From NCBI GenBank assembly GCA_019925105.1, contig JAHGAU010000002.1, forward strand, positions 1,798,001 to 1,862,000: 64,000 nucleotides of DNA. The letters run 5' to 3'. A program made the translations under genes and the position numbers. This DNA is from Niebla homalea (taxonomy: Eukaryota; Ascomycota; Lecanoromycetes; Lecanorales; Ramalinaceae). Below the pieces are notes generated by a model that had not been told where the DNA came from, ran no database searches, and saw only the letters and a list, made by a program, of their open reading frames with translations. Of the stretch, positions 58,400-64,000 are shown one piece after another (position 1 is the stretch's first letter; each line of letters begins with the position of its first letter).

Positions 58400-60392
58400 T
58401 CCCGGACACGACAACGCCGACTTTAGCCCACCCGGCATCCATCTCCTTGGCCAGCAGCATCCCCAATATCCAGTCTGCGACCCAACCTGACGTCCTTCTC
58501 CTCAACCCGGCGTAAAGCCCCGCCCATGGCCTTAACCAAGCATGTAGCCGACTCCCTGACGCTCCAGCAGAGTTTGACGTTGGCGTGATTGGTCACCCAG
58601 GGCAGGAGTCCCGTGATCCCGATGCCGCCTCCCATCAGCACGATACGGTCGCAACGCAGGATCTCTTTGGTGTGGTTGTTGGAATAGGGCCCATCGAGCA
58701 GTGTGAGTAAGCTAGCATGCGCTTTCAGATACTTTGTCATGCCCCTCGATTTCTTGATGAAAAGCGTGAGGCCGAGGGTTGGGCTCGCGCGGCCTTGTAG
58801 CCTCGCCTCGCTTACCCGCTCTGTAACTCCATTGTGCTTCTCCACATCGAGATGATTCACCACAGACTTCGCCTCAGACCCCTCCGAGCTGAGACTGTGG
58901 TGAGAAGGCCGCTGTAGCAATGCCGTCGGCAGTATCGAAAACCGGTGGTTCTCCCACGGTCGCAGGCTATTCAGCATTGGGAAATACGCGTAGACGTGCT
59001 TGCCCGGCAGAGTACCCCAACGGATTCCGACGATATCAAGGCGGACATCATCCCCACCAACGTCGGTCATTTCGGCTCTTCGTATGCCATTCTTCAGGAT
59101 ACGGCCCAGGCGCACTAGTCGGTCAAAGGCCCAGACCGCGAACGCCACGTACAACCAATTTTCATATCCCCACGTGGTTAACCATAATCTGATGTGGTAC
59201 CAGCAGCCAACAAGGACGAAGATTGAGAGCACTATGTGCATGATCAAGAAGAACTCGTAGGCGAACACTCGCACGTACAGTCCACTGCCTACCACCATGA
59301 TCATTACCGCTATGGTGGCAACAGCGCCCCAGATCCAATATTGCTTTTTCGCTTGGCCGGGTAGTACAATGGTAAGGCCAAGAGAGTATGAAGAAGGACC
59401 TGAAGAGCGAACATGCGGGCTACCCAGCGGAGCAGCAACAGGAAGATCGAGTGCGACCAGTTCGTCATCCATAGCAGAATATTATTCCTCGACAAGAAGA
59501 GGAATATAAGAGGGGTCAAGACGAATGCCAAGGCGCCGGTGCGGTAAAAGACAAAGGCCATCACCTCCTTTCCTCGAGTTGCATACCATGCGTGAGGCAT
59601 CCTAGTCTCGTAATTGATTGCCGTTAGGATGAGGTTGAAGATGAAGAACAAGATGATGTAAAGGTCTTGGCCGACCGTGGGCGTGTTACCGAGCAGATAC
59701 AGAAGCGGGCGGACTTGGTAGGTGCCAATGATGCTTGGGTAAGGCCGGATCAGATCTAAGATACCGGACATATGAGGCACGTGCCCGAGGCATGTGAGTA
59801 GCACGGGTACGCCAAATCCTGCAACAAGGATGGCAATCATATATGCCTCAGATGTTAGATTATGCTGGAAAGCTTGCCATACCCAAATCCTGACTCGACG
59901 ACATCCTCACGCTGCACAGTCCATAAAGCATTGTATTGCGCTTCATAAACAGCCGGATCGACGAGAGCAGTAAAACTGAGAGTCTCGCCTTGGTAAGCAC
60001 GCGCGTGGGCGGCTGAGAAATATTAAGAATGTCGTCTAATAGCTCTATTTCGGGGCCACGGTCGGATCCTCGGTGGACTGCTCCTCCCAATAGGTCTCCA
60101 ACTCTGCGGTTGAGACATTGTGTTCAGCACAGTTGATGTGCATGCACCACGCAAGTGTGCTTAGCCAAGGTGTGTCGCCAGCTCGACATTGCGGGGACGT
60201 CGTGTCAGTTTCCATAACCATGCCATCGTGCATGGGCATGGGCACGGAGCAGTCCACATTCAGGGTGGAGAGAGCCCGATCACAGGCGAAAGCACAGAAC
60301 GAGCTATAGGGATAGATACCATAACCGACGAGAGCACCGAGGGTGGGCTCTGTCAGGAGACAAGCCAGCCATGTCGCCAGGAGAAGCTTCAT
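58400..60392 (-). pseudogene. Ferric/cupric reductase (FRE family) pseudogene
   Basis: The minus-strand sequence carries a full ferric reductase in pieces. It has a signal peptide and Cys-rich ectodomain (MKLLLATWLACLLTEPTLG, SSFCAFACDRALS), then the haem-binding transmembrane core (GVPVLLTCLGHVPHMSG, TRMPHAWYATRGKEVMAF, TNWSHSIFLLLLRW, YWIWGAVATIAVM). FAD/NADPH-binding parts follow (PGKHVYAYFP, MGGGIGITGLLPW). The frame changes about five times: near 60047, 59988, 59877, 59360 and 58455. It also meets stops between pieces, and near 58410 a further break precedes the expected GPGG-type end. None of these can be removed by a canonical intron that keeps phase. The other long genes here are intact, so local sequencing error is less likely than decay, but several breaks lie next to short G/C runs. 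Homologs reduce extracellular iron or copper for uptake. Confidence 0.75.
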
Positions 60393-61147
60393 GTTAGCAA
60401 TCAGCGGTCGTGGTAGAGAACCCGTCCAAGGATTCCTTCAAGAGAATAATTGCAGTGGTAGGGATCTAAGCCACCCATCCTTCTTATAGTCATGCAAGAC
60501 CGCAAGATCTGGTAAGAGTCTAGAAGAAGAAAAGAGGAGAGGTAAGCGAGAGCGACGAGAGTTTTCTCCTCGGAAACCAATGATTGGTGTGGTATCGCGT
60601 GCGGAGGCCGATCCATTACAGTGGAAGCGTGAGTTATGTCGAGTAAGTTTATTGCAACGCCAACGTCTATCCCTCAAGCCCAAGTGATCTCCCTGAAGCA
60701 AAGCATTGCCAGATTGTTTCGATTCCAGATAGATCGAGACTTCTTTCTCCTCTTCTATACATGAGAAAAAGTAAGTCTAGAACTTGCAAGTCCCTGTTCT
60801 CCTGCAGATAAGATGCGCTTGTCACTTGTGCCATCGATACCTTGGTACCAACGTGGTATTCGCCTCACCTCATAATATTCAAATTGGCCGAAACATTGAT
60901 AGAAGCTGCGGAATCTCTTCTGGGATTGACTCATCAGACAAGAAACAGGGAAAATTTAAGAGTATACAATGCTTTTGAGATACTTTTATTAATAGTAAAA
61001 CGTAGAGCCGGTGTATTTTTTTCCAGGCTGAATGTACCCAAGATATCGGAAAAGCACGCAGAGAATCCTGCTGGATGTTACTCCTACACATATCGAAGCT
61101 GCTAGAGCCTCGTCTGCATGTTTCCCTTCTCAACGAATGTTGATCCC
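60393..61147. other. Intergenic, nothing recognised
   Basis: The former promoter side of the ferric reductase and the 3' flank of the next gene. Only short overlapping frames occur. Confidence 0.4.
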
Positions 61148-62020
61148 TCAACGTTCTGTCTCCTTGACATAGGCCTCCATGGTGGCGCTACAGAAGAATT
61201 TGAAATCGTCGGTCACGGCCTGCTTGTTTTTGGGTAGCTTGGAGAGTTCCTTCTCCACAATAATCCGACCCTGTTCGATGAGGTCCGAATGCCCTTGCAG
61301 GTGCGAAGATAAGACGAAGCACCACTTCGCATTGGTCCATTCCTCCAGACAAAGGAAGATCAAGCCTCTCCAGTAATTTGCCTTACCGGCGAGCTCGATC
61401 AGCTTCACTTCACCAGCCAGACAGAGAGCCTCCTCTGTCAGTCTCAATGCTGTCATCAAGTTTTGCCCAGACGACTGGATAAGCGCGGCGAACAACAGCT
61501 TTGTATTGACACGATATCTGCTGTCCAGATCCCTCCGCATGAGCAATTTAGGCATTTGGATTAAGGCTTTCTGTCGGTGGCCGTTGCGGAAGAGGTCCTC
61601 AATAGGTGCGAGGATGGGATATTCGAGTGGCGAGCACTCCCAGGGCCCAATGAAGCTCTTCTTCCCACAAGCATTGACGTTGGTTTTGGCTTTGCTGGTC
61701 TGCCGAGTGAGATTGAGTGATTCAGCGCTGGAACTCGAGTGCATTGTACCAGTGAATTGTTGCATACCACGTAACAGACCCTGTGAATTGGTTAGCAACC
61801 TATCAAGTTCCATGATCTGATTTTCGAGCTCGATAATGGCCATCTTGGAAAGCTGGTTATCGATCCTGAGATCATCTCGCTCTCTGATGATTGCTACTAC
61901 CTGCTGCTCAATTTGAGCAGGCGTAAGCTCCATACTAGCGTGTGGAGTCTGAGATTGGAAGGCAGGATTGAAGATTTTCTTGACTGCCCTTGCTCTGCTG
62001 CCTACAGAGGATGGTGACAA
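61148..62020 (-). CDS. Hypothetical coiled-coil/helical-repeat protein
   Basis: A single exon of 290 residues. A start at 61933 (MELTPAQIEQQVVAII, 261 residues) is an equally good choice. Residues about 30-80 form a coiled coil (ERDDLRIDNQLSKMAIIELE). After a Ser/Thr-rich linker comes an all-helical region (IEDLFRNGHRQKALIQMPKLL, RLTEEALCLAGEVKLIELAGKANYWRGLIFLCLEEW) that resembles tetratricopeptide-like repeats. It ends with a polar KNKQAVTDDFKFF segment. I recognise no family. It lies tandem on the same strand and 105 bases downstream of the next membrane-protein gene, which gives no functional hint. Confidence 0.65.
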   Translation of the reverse strand: MSPSSVGSRARAVKKIFNPAFQSQTPHASMELTPAQIEQQVVAIIRERDDLRIDNQLSKMAIIELENQIMELDRLLTNSQGLLRGMQQFTGTMHSSSSAESLNLTRQTSKAKTNVNACGKKSFIGPWECSPLEYPILAPIEDLFRNGHRQKALIQMPKLLMRRDLDSRYRVNTKLLFAALIQSSGQNLMTALRLTEEALCLAGEVKLIELAGKANYWRGLIFLCLEEWTNAKWCFVLSSHLQGHSDLIEQGRIIVEKELSKLPKNKQAVTDDFKFFCSATMEAYVKETER

Positions 62021-62125
62021 CGAAAATATAAAGTCGCGGTACCGTGAAGTATGATCACCTCATTGTTCCACAACAAAGCAGCCTGGTTGTTAGTTTGACA
62101 ATGGTATTGTCGACGGACAAAGACA

Positions 62126-63169
62126 TCAAGACCCAGAGCGCTTTTGAAGAGGACCGAATCTCACGAGCTCGATTTGTCGTTCAGCAAGCCTTCTCAGCTC
62201 TAGCTCTCGCCTCTGCTGCTCTTCCTTCATGCGTAGAAGCCAGGCTTTTTGGTAGCTGTTCGCAATGCTGTATAGGTTGAAGCCAAGCACTGTGGCGCCC
62301 GCCAGGAGAGCTACAGTCTGATCGAGCTCTTTGACGGAGACATTCGATTTCGGCACGACTCCGCGCGCAAAATGTGAGCTTGTAGCGCGTAGCCATGGCA
62401 TTAATCCAGAGGGTGAATTGGTCAAGATACTGGAGCCTAAGGGCCATACTGTCCCTAAGAAGCAGAGCGGTAGGTAGAACGTGGTCATTGACGCCGTTAT
62501 CCGCATTGCATAACTGTCGACGAAATTCTGCTTTGCTAGCTTTCGGGCCAGCTGCCCGACTTCGTCTGTTGCTTCCAGCTCCGGGTTTGGAAGAGGCATC
62601 ACAATGTAGAGGATGATGAGGCCAATTGAAAATATTGCCAGGATGGAGAGCGTCACCAAAAGAATGATGACGATGGTTTTGAAAGTGACCAAGAAGGATC
62701 TATCAAAATTCTCATAGATGTGATTTCCCACGTGTGGCGAAAAAGAAAGATAGCACTCCGCTGCAAAACAGAAGAGTCCAGCAGCAGCGAGCAAGCATGC
62801 ACGTCTGATGCACTTGAAGCCGACCGCTAGCAGAAATAGGATGACGTCTATGGCCAAAAAGGCCTCGATCACAATCAAAGATGCTTCTATGGAAGCCGAT
62901 CTTTGCTCGCTCGTTCCATTGAGAGCAGAAGCCGCGGTTCTAGAGAAGGAACGCACGTGGCTGATCAGATCCCCGGCTGCAACATTTGGGAAGATAAGAG
63001 TGGCAATTACATCCGCGGTGATAGCATCGTCATTGCGTTTGCGTCGGTGTAGCCCAAAGGAGATCATGCAGGAGAGAGCGGTGAGATACCAGCCTATCGT
63101 AGCTCCTGGGCCATAAAAGGAAGAAACCAGAGCGAAATGTTTTGTCTCATTGGGAGAAGCTGAGCACAT
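62126..63169 (-). CDS. Hypothetical multi-pass membrane protein
   Basis: A single exon of 347 residues. It begins MCSASPNETKHFALVSSFYG followed by the motif GPGATIGWYLTALSCM, which I associate with a widespread uncharacterised fungal membrane family. About seven hydrophobic segments are visible: GWYLTALSCMISFGL, LIVIEAFLAIDVILFLLAVG, ACLLAAAGLFCFAAECYL, FKTIVIILLVTLSILAIFSI continuing into GLIILYIVMPLP, FYLPLCFLGTVWPLGS and LLAGATVLGFNLYSI. The protein ends with a charged helix (MKEEQQRRELELRRLAER). No catalytic or transporter motif is present. Location is probably the plasma or an internal membrane. Confidence 0.75.
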   Translation of the reverse strand: MCSASPNETKHFALVSSFYGPGATIGWYLTALSCMISFGLHRRKRNDDAITADVIATLIFPNVAAGDLISHVRSFSRTAASALNGTSEQRSASIEASLIVIEAFLAIDVILFLLAVGFKCIRRACLLAAAGLFCFAAECYLSFSPHVGNHIYENFDRSFLVTFKTIVIILLVTLSILAIFSIGLIILYIVMPLPNPELEATDEVGQLARKLAKQNFVDSYAMRITASMTTFYLPLCFLGTVWPLGSSILTNSPSGLMPWLRATSSHFARGVVPKSNVSVKELDQTVALLAGATVLGFNLYSIANSYQKAWLLRMKEEQQRRELELRRLAERQIELVRFGPLQKRSGS

Positions 63170-63298
63170 GTTTTGTCTGATGTATCTATTGTGAGATTAC
63201 AAGGGGCGGCAGCGTCTCATCATAGGTATCAGACAAAAAAGGTACCTAAGCGTAAAGAAATTAGGGTTGGAGTTCAGCCTGATATGCGAAAAAACCTT
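63170..63298. other. Flank of membrane-protein gene
   Basis: A short 5' flank before MITE copy C. Confidence 0.35.
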
Positions 63299-63464
63299 TT
63301 GGCGTGTTCAAAATCAAGATCCGTTCCTTGGCATTCTGGCTGAATACTCGGCATACCAATTGTTTAGTGAATCAACAATGTTAGTTTTTGGGGTAAGTCC
63401 TACGTAGTGGGGTCTGGGCGGAGTCGAGATGCCAAGGACTTGACGTTGATTTTGAAAACGCTAA
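63299..63464. mobile_element. MITE-like element, copy C (internally deleted)
   Basis: 166 bases with ends TTGGCGTGTTCAAAATC and, inverted, TTAGCGTTTTCAAAATC, both leading to TCCTTGGCAT. A TT dinucleotide flanks both sides (63297-63298 and 63465-63466). Its interior (GTTAGTTTTTGGGG) matches the right-hand part of copy A. The left arm is more diverged than the right. Confidence 0.72.
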
Positions 63465-64000
63465 TTAGCACTACTAGACAATCACTACACCACCATTCCT
63501 AGTAACAAGGGATGCAGTACGCATCTCAAGTGATGAGAAGTTCCCGGTGCAAGACCTACGCAGCTCTACTTGACATTGAAAGGTTCAGAAGCCTTTAAAT
63601 GATGGGTATTCCTTCATGCTCTCAGAGCTTGCTTGCAGGACTCTGTGGAAAGCACCTCGCAAAAAGGAAGATATTTCTGTACACTCGACACCAGCATTTA
63701 TTAGATGCCCTCGTACGTACGCCTGAAGCTGATCTGTGGCGGCGTGGTGGATCGCAGCTCTATTTCCACTCCTAGCTTTGATTCATTTTGGTCATAAATC
63801 GCTGTCTTGTGCTTCTTGATGCACTTGTTCGTTCACCATATGACATTTTTCTTGACCGCAACTGGCTATCAACGAAGGAGGACAAGTGGAAGGATGGGTA
63901 AGGAGTGGCACGAGGACAATATGTGCATCTGCATCCTTGCACTGTTGCAGGACACTAGTCTCTTGAAAGGGGGCCAGGGTGGCCGCCTCGCAGGAGGCGA
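63465..64000. other. Right edge, no gene recognised
   Basis: No convincing open frame in the last 536 bases. Confidence 0.4.

Noticed and set aside
58008..60392. Ferric reductase as an intact multi-intron gene
   Set aside because: I tried GT-AG pairs at each frame change. Those available do not keep phase or would remove conserved segments.

Overview
The window is nuclear DNA of a filamentous ascomycete (Pezizomycotina; a Dothideomycete-like fungus is my guess, not shown). The reasons are short GT-AG introns of about 50-230 bases with CTRAC-like branch points, and the gene content: nuclear-encoded mitochondrial subunits, a MYST acetyltransferase, a fungal sulfite reductase, a mitochondrial RNA polymerase, the Kei1 subunit of inositol phosphorylceramide synthase, and a class of seven-helix receptor typical of moulds. 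There is no bacterial operon structure. Gene models were spliced by hand from frame continuity and splice motifs, so exon borders are predictions.

Layout. 0-7 kb: a cAMP-receptor-like GPCR, a long gene-poor stretch rich in G/C homopolymers, and an unknown two-exon protein. 7-16 kb: NDUFS4 and ATP17 are divergent, followed by a small membrane protein, a cyclopropane-fatty-acid-synthase-like methyltransferase, then divergent REX4 and ESF1. 18-25 kb: ESA1, a Pmu1-like phosphatase, a GILT-like type II membrane protein and a secreted protein with about twenty 9-residue repeats. 27-39 kb: a 2OG oxygenase-like protein, KEI1, the Rab GTPase YPT6, NOP53 and a 1355-residue disordered protein. 40-48 kb: a nested pair of non-autonomous elements, an aldehyde dehydrogenase, a small unknown gene, a quinone-oxidoreductase-like MDR protein, a minisatellite and a 1-kb degenerate satellite. 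48-64 kb: sulfite reductase beta subunit, RPO41, a frame-broken ferric reductase, and two unknown proteins.

The genes are mostly housekeeping and do not form a metabolic cluster. Two themes recur. Mitochondrial function is served by NDUFS4, ATP17 and RPO41. Ribosome biogenesis is served by REX4, ESF1 and NOP53. In both themes a pair of genes shares a short divergent promoter.

The most unusual content is repetitive. Three copies of one MITE-like family share long terminal inverted repeats and 2-base target duplications (TA, CA, TT). One copy sits just upstream of NOP53. Another is split by a 738-base foldback element with long inverted arms and a hexanucleotide-rich core. A separate 377-base direct duplication near 47-48 kb differs mainly by C-to-T changes, as expected of RIP. 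I see no tRNA or rRNA gene, no CRISPR array and no defence system.
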